Source of the DNA: Nemertoderma westbladi
Lineage: Eukaryota > Xenacoelomorpha > Nemertodermatida > Nemertodermatidae
Length of the DNA: 26,754 nucleotides
Assembly (NCBI GenBank): GCA_032718475.1
Contig: JAUCBJ010004818.1
Coordinates: forward strand, 1 to 26,754
Direction of reading: 5' to 3'
Shown: one piece after another, positions 1-8,599 of the stretch
How the letters are laid out: the number at the start of each line of letters is the position of its first letter
How positions within the stretch are numbered: the stretch's first letter is position 1
Notes under the pieces: generated by a model
The model's input: the letters and a program-made list of their open reading frames with translations, nothing else
Told to the model about the DNA's origin: nothing
Database searches by the model: none
Translations under genes and position numbers: made by a program

Positions 1-1440
1 TTGAAATTATTGAGTGATATGGTGGACCTATACCTCTTGAACCAATCACATCCCATCTTGACCATTGCAAGTCGATCCCATTCGTTTATTTTAGCTATGC
101 AGTTTCTTGAACCAATTGCCTACCAGCGTAACTCGCGAAAATTTTCTGATTTTCGTATAAATTAAGTGAAGCTCCCTTTTTCTCTTACGATTTTTCATTC
201 TCATTCCGCTTCTAGCATTCCGATTCCGCTTCTTCATTCACGAGTTTCGTTCTTCATTTTCGTATCATTCCAGCCTCTCTTCCATTCTTCATTCAGCCTT
301 CTATTGATTGAGTTATTTGTCTAGGCTCTACACGGCCCTCTCATTTCAAAACAATTTCATTTACGCACCGAAACCGACTAAGTCTAAAAATATTATTTCA
401 TTTGCGTACTGAAACCAACTAAAGAGATAATAATTTACCAAAACCGACTAAGTCTAAAAATTGTATTACGGTTTAATGCCAGCCTAATGTACTACTGTAC
501 TACTGTATTGCGACTAGTGAATACACTCTTTACTGTTGCAAGCAACAGCAAATATCACGTGCTTTACTGTTAAACAGGGGTGATCAGGAGCGCGCTATTG
601 CTACTGTACAACTGCTAAACACAAAACCGCTACTTACCGTTGGATGGCACTAACCTGCCGTCCGCTAATATATTTTACTAATTTTTTACGGCTCCTGCAA
701 ATTGCTTGTTCCTTTCTCTACCGATCGCTCGATAGAGAGCTAACTGTTCGAATCTATGAGCCACGCGGGAATAACCAAAACAATAAACCCAAATCGGCTC
801 CCTAAGCTACTTAAAACGAGTGTTAGAGGCTTGACACTCAGAGTATATTCTTGTCGCTTATCTTACTGTTAAAACGCGCAAATAAACGCGTTTTTTCTAA
901 TTGCAAATACTGGGGTTCCCTAACGGAATATGTGAATGTGAGAATATTTAAATAACTCAAAATGGGATCGAATGTCCTATCGGGGACCGGTGCCATGGGT
1001 CTAAACTTGCCTTCGGCTGGCTTTAGGCCAGCAATTTACTACTGCGTACTTGATACTGCTATCTAGCTTATTGTCCGCTAATTTCAAATAACCGCCCAGC
1101 GTGAATAGTTTACAGTACTCCAAATTATTACCTTAACTACTCTCCGCTATGCTGCGTACAAATTCATAATTTTACTAATTAATTACAGTCACAACTATAA
1201 AACAGCGTACTAATTACTAAGTGTTCCAGAATGCGAAATTCTAATTTATTACGCAACGGGTTACACTAGTAACAGCCTAAATACCGTATTAATTTTGCCT
1301 AATCAGTAATTATTTATCGTAAACTAAGAAATAGAAATCAATCAAGGGAAAAGGGCGCCTATCTAAGCATTCGTAATTTAATCAGGCACACTTTAGCAAT
1401 ACACCAATTAGCGTAACAATCAATAGTCAATACTTCCCAA
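1..1440. other. AT-rich non-coding DNA
   Basis: I see no supportable gene. A CT-rich stretch lies at about 165-300. An exact 20-base word (starting AAACCGACTAAG) occurs at 371-390 and 441-460 with a diverged partial copy near 412, a decayed short repeat. Small inverted repeats, such as the one around 1014-1032, are unremarkable. The few open frames are short and have no recognisable content. Confidence 0.6.
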
Positions 1441-1468
1441 TTTGTAGTTCCCAATGTACAATTTACAG

Positions 1469-1510
1469 TCTGCAGTTCGCAATCTGCAGTTCGCAACCTG
1501 CAGTTCGCAA
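1469..1510. repeat. 14-bp tandem repeat, three units
   Basis: Three consecutive units of TCTGCAGTTCGCAA lie at 1469-1482, 1483-1496 and 1497-1510; the third differs at its first base. Degenerate versions extend upstream to about 1440. The minus-strand open frame across this stretch is a product of the repeat. Confidence 0.85.
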
Positions 1511-3180
1511 CGTAAAGCACGAAGGCCTCTCCTGGGTACATGTAGGCTTCCTAACTAACCCGATTCCTGCCCCCCTAATACTACAAAATAGAGACAAAAT
1601 CTGGATCATCAGCCCCCTAATTACTGTACCAGCGATCAGTCTTCCCTCTACACTGCTAGCCCTCCGACCGCAATGGTGACCCCCCGCCAGCGTTTCTCAC
1701 CTTTGAATCCTCTGCACTCCCTTCGTTGCTACCCCCCGGTGCGCCCGCCGCGAAATTGTGCTGAATCAAAATCGAATCAAAAAATATATGGAAAATCAAA
1801 GATGAAAAATTGCTTTCGATTCGATTCGATGCCAGTCCCTGGTTCTCAGCACTAACAGGACTTAAACTATTAATGATATAAAATATATATAAAAATTAGA
1901 AAAGATATATTAGGCCCACATTATAAATTTATTCTGACAAACTTATAGAACAATATATTAATTTGTAAATTTGTATCAAATTCGAACTTTTAGATTAGGA
2001 TCAGGTGGTAACCCAGTAGTAAACTTATCCAACAAAACCAACATTCTTAATGGAACTTTGACCAATAGTATTAATAATAGCGATATTGTTCCTAAATTAT
2101 CATGTTATTTTGCAAAATGCACAATCTGTACGTGACGAAAGTAAACGTGCAGAAGTGCCAATTATATTATCTAACCATGATATAGTGAGAATTAAAATTC
2201 ATATTAATTCAAATCAAAATTAATAAAAAGTACCTTCCCGCGTTAAAGTTTAATGCGGTTTTAATGAGCTATTATTTAATCAGTTCTTGTTGGGAGAACC
2301 ATTGTGAACGACCACCTAAATTTGTAAAAAATTTTGGATAATAATTTAACAATCGCATTTTTGAAATTTTTCTGCTCTACTAGAAAATAGACATGTTGAA
2401 TATGTAATTATTACACTTCTTATTATTCTTCTTATTTTTGAACGAATTTACAAGAATGTGAGGTGGGGTTCATGTCTCCCACCCTAGGTGTCAAGTGTCC
2501 CCCCATTGAGGGAGAATTGACGCTTTTTCGAAAATACGAATAATTGGTTTAATTAAAAAAGTTTAAGAGTTGAAATTCTCAAACTCTCACATAAAGATAG
2601 CAATCATAAATGTAATGGGAAAAAGTTAAAACGGCATTGAAAAATTCATTGATCTGTTCTTTAGAGCGATTATCACTTTTGGGGTTCAAGTCTCCCTCAC
2701 TCACCCTACCATTGCGGGTGTGAACGGGCTCCGGGTAGTGTACCACTGGCTTACAGCTTCAATACCACCAGACTACTTTATCGCGCTCACGCACTGTTGG
2801 ATGTGAACGGGGCCTAATGCTGGATAAAAGTCATACTACAGTTTGTTAGACTCACAATTTAACAAATAAGTTATGTAACCAAGGAAACACGCAAATATTT
2901 CCCTTTTTAATTTCGTTCGGAAAATAGATCTGTGAAATAATGGTAAATGTAGAGTTTAGTTGAATCAACACTCACACTTAGCAACTCACTACTACACTTA
3001 GCACTTTACAAAGTTCACCACTCTGACTCCCTCTTCATAGTTTATTATAGCCGTAGGTTGGTAATTATACTCAGTAATAATGGATAATTGATTAACCCAA
3101 TTAGTCGCTTCACTAATCCAATCCAATTCATTTATATTTAAATTTTCATTACTTATAGGAAACTTAATTTATAGGAAACT
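1511..3180. other. AT-rich non-coding DNA with a degenerate duplicated motif
   Basis: No gene is supportable. A motif of the form GGGGTTCAnGTCTCCC occurs at about 2465-2480 and again near 2681-2697, each followed by a CACCCTA-like string, suggesting two decayed copies of one repeat. The motif resembles a Pol III B box or T-arm, but no matching A box was found upstream. Confidence 0.5.
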
Positions 3181-3183
3181 CAC

Positions 3184-3222
3184 TGTTGGCGTCGGTTCCA
3201 GAACAGGGAATTGACGCCGATG
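3184..3222 (+). other. Potential RNA stem-loop, 16 bp with a 7-nt loop
   Basis: GGCGTCGGTTCC (3188-3199) faces GGAATTGACGCC (3207-3218) across the loop AGAACAG. Two G.U wobbles complete a 12-bp helix, and four more pairs (three of them wobbles) extend it to 16 bp. Because the wobbles work only in plus-strand RNA, a transcript from this strand would fold better than one from the other. It could equally be a decayed inverted repeat in DNA. Confidence 0.4.
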
Positions 3223-3590
3223 TAAGTTCCCGCGGGTTGCGCTAGATCCCAGAATACTATTCACCGGATTTATTGGTGTTGGGGAAACTTAGGATTTGTA
3301 ATGCAGATCGTGAGAAAAGAATAGTTTATATTGAATGTTAATTTATTCACTGCTAACTGATTCCTTGTAGACGAACTGATTCTAAATAATTTTGGCCTCC
3401 CACACACTAAAATAATTAGAATAAACATATACATCAGTAATAAACCTACAGTACAAAAAATTTACTTAGTATTTACTTTATAAGACGACAGATTTACTTT
3501 ATATAATTTTAACCACCCCAACTACGTTTGATATACCCATGTCTAGTCGGTGTCTGTCATGTCTGGCGAGGGGCTACAGCTTCCGTTACA
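3223..3590. other. AT-rich non-coding DNA
   Basis: I see nothing codable here. The segment contains a CCCGCGGG palindrome near 3228 and otherwise AT-rich sequence leading into a tandem repeat. Confidence 0.5.
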
Positions 3591-4020
3591 TTCCGAGTCC
3601 TTTTCAGTCTCGTAATAGCTCCATCCGCCGCCTGTCGCTCCGTCCATTAATATCCGTAGTGTCTGGTGAGAGGATAGAGTTTTCCGTCACGTTCCGACTC
3701 CTTTTCAGGCTCGTAATAGCTCCATAGACTGCAAATCTCTCGTCCGTCGATGTCTGTCAATCAAGCGAGGAAATATGGTTTTCCGTCACATTCCTAGTCC
3801 TTTTCAGGCTCGTAATAACTATGTAGATCATAATCCTCGCTCCGTCAGTATCGATCCTTTGCGGAGCGCTATGCCGATTGTTTCCGAGTCCTTTTCAGGA
3901 TCGTACTACGCACAGCGAACTAACGCACCGCACAGGTGGTCCAAAGTCCAGTTCCCTTCCCGCTGCATGGCCTCCTGGTCTGTTTGTTTCCGAGTCCTTT
4001 TCAGGCTCGTACTACGCACA
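3591..4020 (+). repeat. Degenerate tandem repeat, period about 100 bp, five units
   Basis: The core TTCCGAGTCCTTTTCAG followed by a GCTCGTA-type string recurs at about 3591, 3692, 3791, 3892 and 3988. Spacing is 96-101 bp. Sequence between the cores is much less conserved, so the array is old or only the core is under constraint. Open frames at 3539-4050 are by-products of the repeat and have no recognisable protein content. Confidence 0.75.
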
Positions 4021-4380
4021 GTAAAAGGACCCACTAATATATCACCATAAATCACCATTTCAAATTTCCATCCAATTTCACACACATAATAATAATAATT
4101 ATTATTAATTATTTACGGGTGCGGTCGAGTTCAGGTTTGTGAATATGGTGGTTCCTGACAAAATAGAAATGTATTCCATTAGAATCAGCGCCCCAGAATA
4201 CCTGAAAATGTGAATTTATGGCATCGTATAAGATAATTAAAAAAAAGTTCAGGATTCTCAAAAAAAAAAAAAAAAAAAAAAACCACGGGGGGTCGCACGG
4301 GTCACACGGGTATGCACACATTGTAAATTAACATGTTTGAATTTGTTCTCATTTATTTTCTTGTTTGAAAATGACATTTT
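4021..4380. other. Non-coding spacer with an A23 tract
   Basis: A run of 23 adenines at 4260-4282 is followed by a short GC-rich string. A poly-A run can mark the 3' end of a retroposed sequence lying at about 4110-4259, but I recognise no parent element and see no clear target-site duplication. Confidence 0.4.
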
Positions 4381-4530
4381 GACATAATGATATGTGAAAA
4401 TGTCAATTTGAAAACAACATTTTGACATAATGAAATGACAAAATGTCAATTTGAAATTAACATTTTGACATAATGAAATAACAAAATGTCAATTTGAAAA
4501 TGACATTATGACATTTCAGAATGACAATTT
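4367..4530 (+). repeat. 43-bp minisatellite, just over three units
   Basis: The word GACATAATG recurs at 4381, 4424 and 4467, with a diverged fourth start (GACATTTC) at 4510. Within units, CATTTTG and CAAAATG are inverted around about 14 bases, so each unit can form a weak hairpin. The sequence is very AT-rich. Confidence 0.85.
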
Positions 4531-4969
4531 GATATGCTGTATAAAATGAGAAAAAGAAAGTTCGCTCTCGCAAAAAAGAACTTCGAAAAAAATGTAGTAT
4601 CTTGGTCCTGTCACCACAGATGCGAAAATGAATTGAATATTATTAACCAGCTGTGCTATTATTAATACCGCCTGTACCGCTAGCTTAACTTGGAGACAAT
4701 TTCACTCCACTCCGCCCTGATACTGTAGAGCACTGAAGCCAGTTTCTATTGTTCTCTTGCATGAGAATAAATCTAGTCGTCAGCGAATAATAGAATAAAT
4801 TGCTAGTGTGGCAGTATGAATTACATCGATGATATCATCAGTTAGTTAAAGTATAAATATATTTGGTCTAAGTGTGTCTCCATGTATGTTATTTAATCGC
4901 AATAATTTTTCTTGTCCGTTTAAATCCTTTTTTTGTCCTTTTTTTTTGACTTGTTATGTCCTCCAGAAA
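4531..4969. other. Non-coding spacer
   Basis: AT-rich DNA with no supportable gene. T-rich tracts near 4928-4948 lead directly into the first unit of the 59-bp repeat. Confidence 0.5.
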
Positions 4970-5186
4970 TTTACCGTTAGGTTCCATGCTACCGGTTTCT
5001 CTACTGCTGTTCTCTCAGGCTATCAGTACCGGTATTAGTTTTTTTTGACTTTTTATGTCCTCCAGAAATTTACCGTTAGGTTCCATGCTACCGGTTTCTC
5101 TACTGCTGTTCTCTCAGGCTATCAGTATTTACCGTTAGGTTCCATGCTACCGGTTTCTCTACTGCTGTTCTCTCAGGCTATCAGTA
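4970..5186 (+). repeat. 59-bp repeat, three near-identical units
   Basis: Units starting TTTACCGTTAGGTTCC lie at 4970-5028, 5069-5127 and 5128-5186. Units 2 and 3 abut directly. Units 1 and 2 are separated by 40 bases, and a longer copy carrying TATGTCCTCCAGAAA precedes both. This implies one duplication of about 100 bp followed by a direct 59-bp duplication. The near absence of differences points to recent events. Confidence 0.9.
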
Positions 5187-5354
5187 CCGGTATTAATATA
5201 TAGAGCACTATTTTGCAGCATTGCATGTACAGATGTAGGTATAAAGCAGGTATTTTAGGTATTTTAGTACCGGTACCGGCACCGGTCCTGCTGTAGGCCT
5301 ACTGTGTAGCCTACCATTTAAATACGGTACTGGTAGGCCTACCGGCTGACCGGT
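5187..5354. other. Spacer rich in AGGCCT and ACCGGT palindromes
   Basis: This short segment carries repeated GTAGGCCTAC-type and TACCGGTA-type words, including three overlapping ACCGG words near 5270-5286. No gene is seen. The same vocabulary reappears at about 10210-10550. Confidence 0.5.
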
Positions 5355-5966
5355 TGTTTTGGTTAGAAAATCCCGCCTCTGTAACCTGCTCCTTTCCTTG
5401 ATTTGGTAAAGTGACCGTTTATTGTTTTGGTTAGAAAGGCCCGCCTCTGTAACCTGCTCCTTTCCTTCATTTTGTAAAGTTACTGTTTATTGTTTTGGTT
5501 AGAAAATCCCGCCTCTATAACCTGCCCCTTTCCCTCAATTAGTTAAGTGATCGTTTATTGTTTTGGTTAGGAAATCCTACCTCTGTAACCTGCTTCTTTC
5601 TCTCAATTGGTAATGTTATCGTTTATTTTTTTGGTTCGAAAATCCCGTCTCTGTAACCTGCTCCTTTCACTGATTTGGTAAAGTGACTGTTTATTGTTTT
5701 GGTTAGAAAATCCCGCCTCTGTAACCTGCTCATTTCTCTCAATTGGTAATGTTATCGTTTATTGTTTTGGTTAGAAAATCCCGTCTCTGTAACCCGCTCC
5801 TTTCCATCAATTAGTTAAATGATCGTTTATTGTTTTGGTTAGAAAGGCCCGCCTTTGTAACCTGCTCCTTTCATTCATTTGGTAAAGTGACTGTTTATTG
5901 TTTTGGTTAGAAAATCCGACCTTTACCTGCTCCTTTCTATCAATTGGTAATTGTTTTAGGCTATAA
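5355..5966 (+). repeat. 68-bp minisatellite, nine units
   Basis: Units starting TGTTTTGGTTAGAAAA occur at 5355, 5423, 5491, 5559, 5627, 5695, 5763, 5831 and 5899, an exact 68-bp period. Each contains a conserved CTGTAACCTGCTCCTTTC-type core and a variable AATTGGTAA-type end. The last unit is shortened and grades into unique sequence near 5966. A stray inverted relative lies at about 14437-14515. Confidence 0.92.
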
Positions 5967-6420
5967 AATGAGTGTTTTGCTACGTCATGTGGTAATCGAT
6001 TATCGACAACAACCACAAACTATTAAATTTAGAGTCTATCTCATAGTCTATAAATCATGGAATCATGGTGTGTTTTGGCACAGGCATAGTTAAACCAACT
6101 GTCCGACCGACCAGAAATCAGCAGTCTGACAGTTTGAAGAAATACATACATAAAAAGACATTAAAAGGACAATAAAAGTCATTATGCACAATTCGTAAAA
6201 AAAGGAGGAAAAAAAAGTCAAATAAAAGGACATAAAAAATCACTGCCTTATTTAATTAATATCACCTGGCAGCAATACTCGAGCTGAATATTTATTTATT
6301 TGTACTTCCCTCTTGTTTCACTCTAGCACACTTGAGGCCGTTAGGTCCACTGTTAGTGATAGAATATATGCAACTTAAGAGTGCCTGTTCAATAGAAGTG
6401 GATTGGGTGGGATAGTGAAT
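5967..6420. other. Non-coding spacer
   Basis: AT-rich sequence with A-rich and AAAAGGACA-like strings at about 6160-6240. No gene is supportable. Confidence 0.5.
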
Positions 6421-6432
6421 GTCAGGGGCTAG

Positions 6433-6503
6433 TGGCTGAGGTGGTTAGCGCTACTGATGAGGCCTGTTAGGCCGAAACGTACGTATAGCGCTGGTTCAAC
6501 CCC
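6433..6503 (+). promoter_or_regulatory. Pol III internal promoter, A and B boxes of the SINE head
   Basis: The A-box match TGGCTGAGGTGG (6433-6444) has one extra G relative to the usual TRGCNNAGYGG. The B box GGTTCAACCCC (6493-6503) fits GGTTCRANNCC. The 60-base distance between box starts is longer than in most tRNAs because the hammerhead occupies the interval. Acceptor-like ends GTCA (6421-6424) and TGAC (6507-6510) are complementary, but the rest of the cloverleaf is degenerate. Confidence 0.7.
6447..6492 (+). ncRNA. Type I hammerhead ribozyme
   Basis: All core elements are present in order. Stem I is AGCGCTA (6447-6453) paired perfectly over 7 bp with TAGCGCT (6486-6492). The catalytic box CTGATGA is at 6454-6460. 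Stem II is GGCCT/AGGCC (6461-6465, 6469-6473) with a GTT loop. The conserved GAA is at 6474-6476. Stem III is ACG/CGT (6477-6479, 6482-6484) with a 2-nt loop. The predicted cut follows A6485 in the GUA triplet. Very short stem III is typical of hammerheads in animal retroelements and satellites, which often work as dimers. Activity is inferred; the fold is visible in the sequence. Confidence 0.88.
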
Positions 6504-6685
6504 CGGTGACACCCATGACTTTCGTGAGACGCATCATAAAGGACACTGGCCTTGAAGATGCGGATGATCTAGCAAATGTCATGGGTGATAGGGAGTTGTG
6601 GCGGTGCAATTTTGTCGATAAGCCGGCACAGCATTCTTAAAAATGCAGCTGCAATGCAGCATGCCGATCCTAGTAGTAGTAGTAG

Positions 6686-7549
6686 ACGCTCCTTCTCATT
6701 TTTTCCACTTCTGAACAAACCATAATATTACATCCATGTAGTAAGGCCGACCAGCTGATTGGTTTGGTTTTAGACAGTCCATCAAACACTTACTTATATG
6801 TAACGATATTTAAGAATTTATACCAATATTTTATTTTATTTTCATGATTCCGTTTTTTAGACTTGTATACAATAATTTATTCATTGACTTTTAATTGGAT
6901 AGGAGAGGCGCTTATTATTCAAGACTGGGGCCCATATATAGGAATAGGAACATTATTGGCACCAGTATCATATTTTAATACACTCTCTAGTAAGATTAAC
7001 TATATATTCTTTTAATACTTCACATGTTAGTTTACCCGAGCAACATACTATAATTACACTGACAGTGATATTTATAAGAGTATTAAACTGTATCATATGA
7101 AAGGCTTATTAATTTATTTTATGGTTAGGTTAGGTTAGCAGTTTGGCACAATAAATAATTACCCTTGTATACAGGACATGTACTACAGTAGCCTGGTTAC
7201 TAAATCAACATTCCGAGTAGTAGTCCTAAAATGTGGTTTTAGTTTTTTAATTGTAAACTCCACTATAATAAGTCAGAATGTAGCACTTTATATTCTAGAA
7301 ATTAATTACAACATATAATGTAAGTCGCAACAATTAGCAAAATTTACAATAGAATTTAACTGACTAATCAGTAAACAGGAATAAAGTGACTAATCAGTAA
7401 ATATTTAATCGTTAAATTCTCTACATTATTTATCCAACGTTTTTATTGAAAATCAAGATATTTTATAAGACATCTAATAGATAAGTCATCTAATAGTTCC
7501 CGCTACAACTGTAACTTTTCTATCTACTCCATCAGGAATTGACCTAAAA
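6686..7549. other. Non-coding DNA and 5' leader region of the fibrinogen-domain gene
   Basis: AT-rich sequence without a supportable gene. Three GGTTA words at about 7124-7138 are too few to be telomeric. A good splice acceptor (pyrimidine-rich stretch ending CAG at 7533-7535) lies 14 bases before the start codon at 7550, so the adjacent gene may have a spliced 5' leader whose upstream exon lies somewhere to the left. Confidence 0.5.
7514..7535 (+). promoter_or_regulatory. Candidate 3' splice site before the FReD start codon
   Basis: A pyrimidine-rich run (CTTTTCTATCTACTCC) is followed by ATCAG ending at 7535, 14 bases ahead of the ATG. If used, the whole coding sequence would sit in a downstream exon with a spliced leader exon upstream. 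This is a pattern match only. Confidence 0.4.
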
Positions 7550-8599
7550 ATGGTACATCTTGGTATCTATAGTGACACAGAAATTCCAATAGATGAAATT
7601 CTTTCAGGGCCTCTGGAAGGTGTGTATGAGGTCATACCGGATAAAGTAATCCCAACATCTCCTTCAGAAGTTAGTAGAGATCAGCATAAAGCAGTTGTGC
7701 CTGGGAGGGGAATGTCATCAGTTAGAAGGTGGTGGGTTGGGGTTATTGTTGGTGTGGTCATTGTGGTGTTAGTTGTTGCAGCAATAGCAACATTGTTTGT
7801 AATAATGTCTACCAACAAAGAAGAAATAAAACTGATAAAAATTCACAATAATGATGTTGTGGAACGAATTGGAACTTTGTATGAAAGTTTCAGAAAATTG
7901 GATGAAAGTGTTGGGGGTCTAACAGAAATAAATATCCGTTTAGAGAAAACGTTGTTGCAACTTCACCCAGTATTAGTTTGTTTAAATACTCCAGTAGATG
8001 TAACCGCGTTTGTCAGCGATATTAATGGACTAAATGGGCTCATTCGTTGCGACAACACAGTACCAGGTGGGCTTTGGGTAGTCATACAGAGGCGGGTAGA
8101 TGGATCAGAAGATTTCTATCTAAATTGGAAACAATATGAAAGTGGTTTTGGAGATGTTGAGAGGGAGTTCTTTCTAGGTTTAGAAAATATATACAAATTG
8201 AGCAAAGATGGAGTTCAACTGCGGGTCGATTTGTGGTACACAGGTGAACACAAGTACGCTGAGTACAACAATTTTCACATTGGAGATTCCCTGGATAATT
8301 ACTCGCTACATATATCTGGGTACAGTGGCACTGCTGGTGACTCAATACTTTGGGGGAATCCTGGTGGGATCGCTTACCTCAATGGTTCCCCTTTTTCTAC
8401 TCAAGATAATGATAATGACCTTGCTTCTGGAAACTGCGCCACTGCCCATAAAGGGGCATGGTGGTATCGAAGCTGCGCCTACTCCAACCTAAACGGAATC
8501 TATGGGAGAGCGGATCTGCAGGGACTAGTTTGGTGGACATTCACTGATAATGAGAACCACGTACCCTTTGATAAGGTAGAGATGAAGATTATAATTTAG
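7550..8599 (+). CDS. Type II membrane protein with fibrinogen-related (FReD) domain
   Basis: This 349-residue protein has an acidic N-terminal tail, a hydrophobic segment at about 62-86 preceded by basic residues (RGMSSVRRWW), a charged heptad-like stalk at about 88-140, and a fibrinogen C-terminal domain at about 144-349. Because the anchor lies near the N-terminus and no signal peptide precedes it, the FReD should face outward. Domain marks include the WVVIQRRVDGSEDF string, NWKQYESGFGD, a calcium-site-like DNDND (286-290), NCA followed by WWYRSC, and EMKI near the end. Cysteines 144/167 and 296/309 match the two usual disulphides. NYS (250) and NGS (278) are possible glycosylation sites. 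The usual GGGW is GGLW here. FReD proteins bind glycans or acetyl groups and serve in recognition and innate immunity; the ligand here is unknown. The start has A at -3 and G at +4, and an in-frame stop lies at 7478-7480. The coding part is one exon. Confidence 0.92.
   Translation: MVHLGIYSDTEIPIDEILSGPLEGVYEVIPDKVIPTSPSEVSRDQHKAVVPGRGMSSVRRWWVGVIVGVVIVVLVVAAIATLFVIMSTNKEEIKLIKIHNNDVVERIGTLYESFRKLDESVGGLTEINIRLEKTLLQLHPVLVCLNTPVDVTAFVSDINGLNGLIRCDNTVPGGLWVVIQRRVDGSEDFYLNWKQYESGFGDVEREFFLGLENIYKLSKDGVQLRVDLWYTGEHKYAEYNNFHIGDSLDNYSLHISGYSGTAGDSILWGNPGGIAYLNGSPFSTQDNDNDLASGNCATAHKGAWWYRSCAYSNLNGIYGRADLQGLVWWTFTDNENHVPFDKVEMKIII

Larger units (their letters stand above)
6421..6685 (+). mobile_element. 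SINE-like element: tRNA-like head, hammerhead ribozyme, LINE-derived tail
   Basis: The element has three visible parts. The head (6421-6510) carries an A box (TGGCTGAGGTGG, 6433-6444) and a B box (GGTTCAACCCC, 6493-6503), the internal Pol III promoter of tRNA-derived SINEs. A complete hammerhead core lies between them at 6447-6492. The tail (6512-6670) aligns without a gap to 12544-12702 of the LINE copy, with 5 differences in 159 bases, and ends in (TAG)5 at 6671-6685, matching the LINE's (TAG)n terminus. Known SINEs often borrow a partner LINE's 3' end to recruit its reverse transcriptase, and this layout fits. It could instead be a one-off chimaera of a tRNA-like sequence and a 5'-truncated LINE; only finding other copies with the same junction at 6511 would decide. 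I see no clear target-site duplication. Confidence 0.75.

Noticed and set aside
2465-2700. B-box or T-arm-like GGGGTTCAAGTCTCCC words as a tRNA or second SINE
   Set aside because: No A box at a suitable distance, no cloverleaf and no tail. A decayed duplicated repeat explains them better.
3539-4050. Two plus-strand frames of 62 and 91 codons
   Set aside because: They fall within the 100-bp tandem repeat and reflect its units; no recognisable protein.
4109-4449. Two minus-strand frames with long phenylalanine runs
   Set aside because: The phenylalanines come from the A23 tract read in reverse, and the rest comes from the 43-bp repeat.
7124-7138. GGTTAGGTTAGGTTA, resembling arthropod-type TTAGG telomere repeats
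   Set aside because: Only three units in the middle of unique DNA. This is common by chance and does not indicate a telomere or an arthropod host.
8082-8492. Open frames overlapping the fibrinogen-domain gene on the minus strand and in another plus frame
   Set aside because: They are shadows of the FReD reading frame, with no protein-like motifs of their own.
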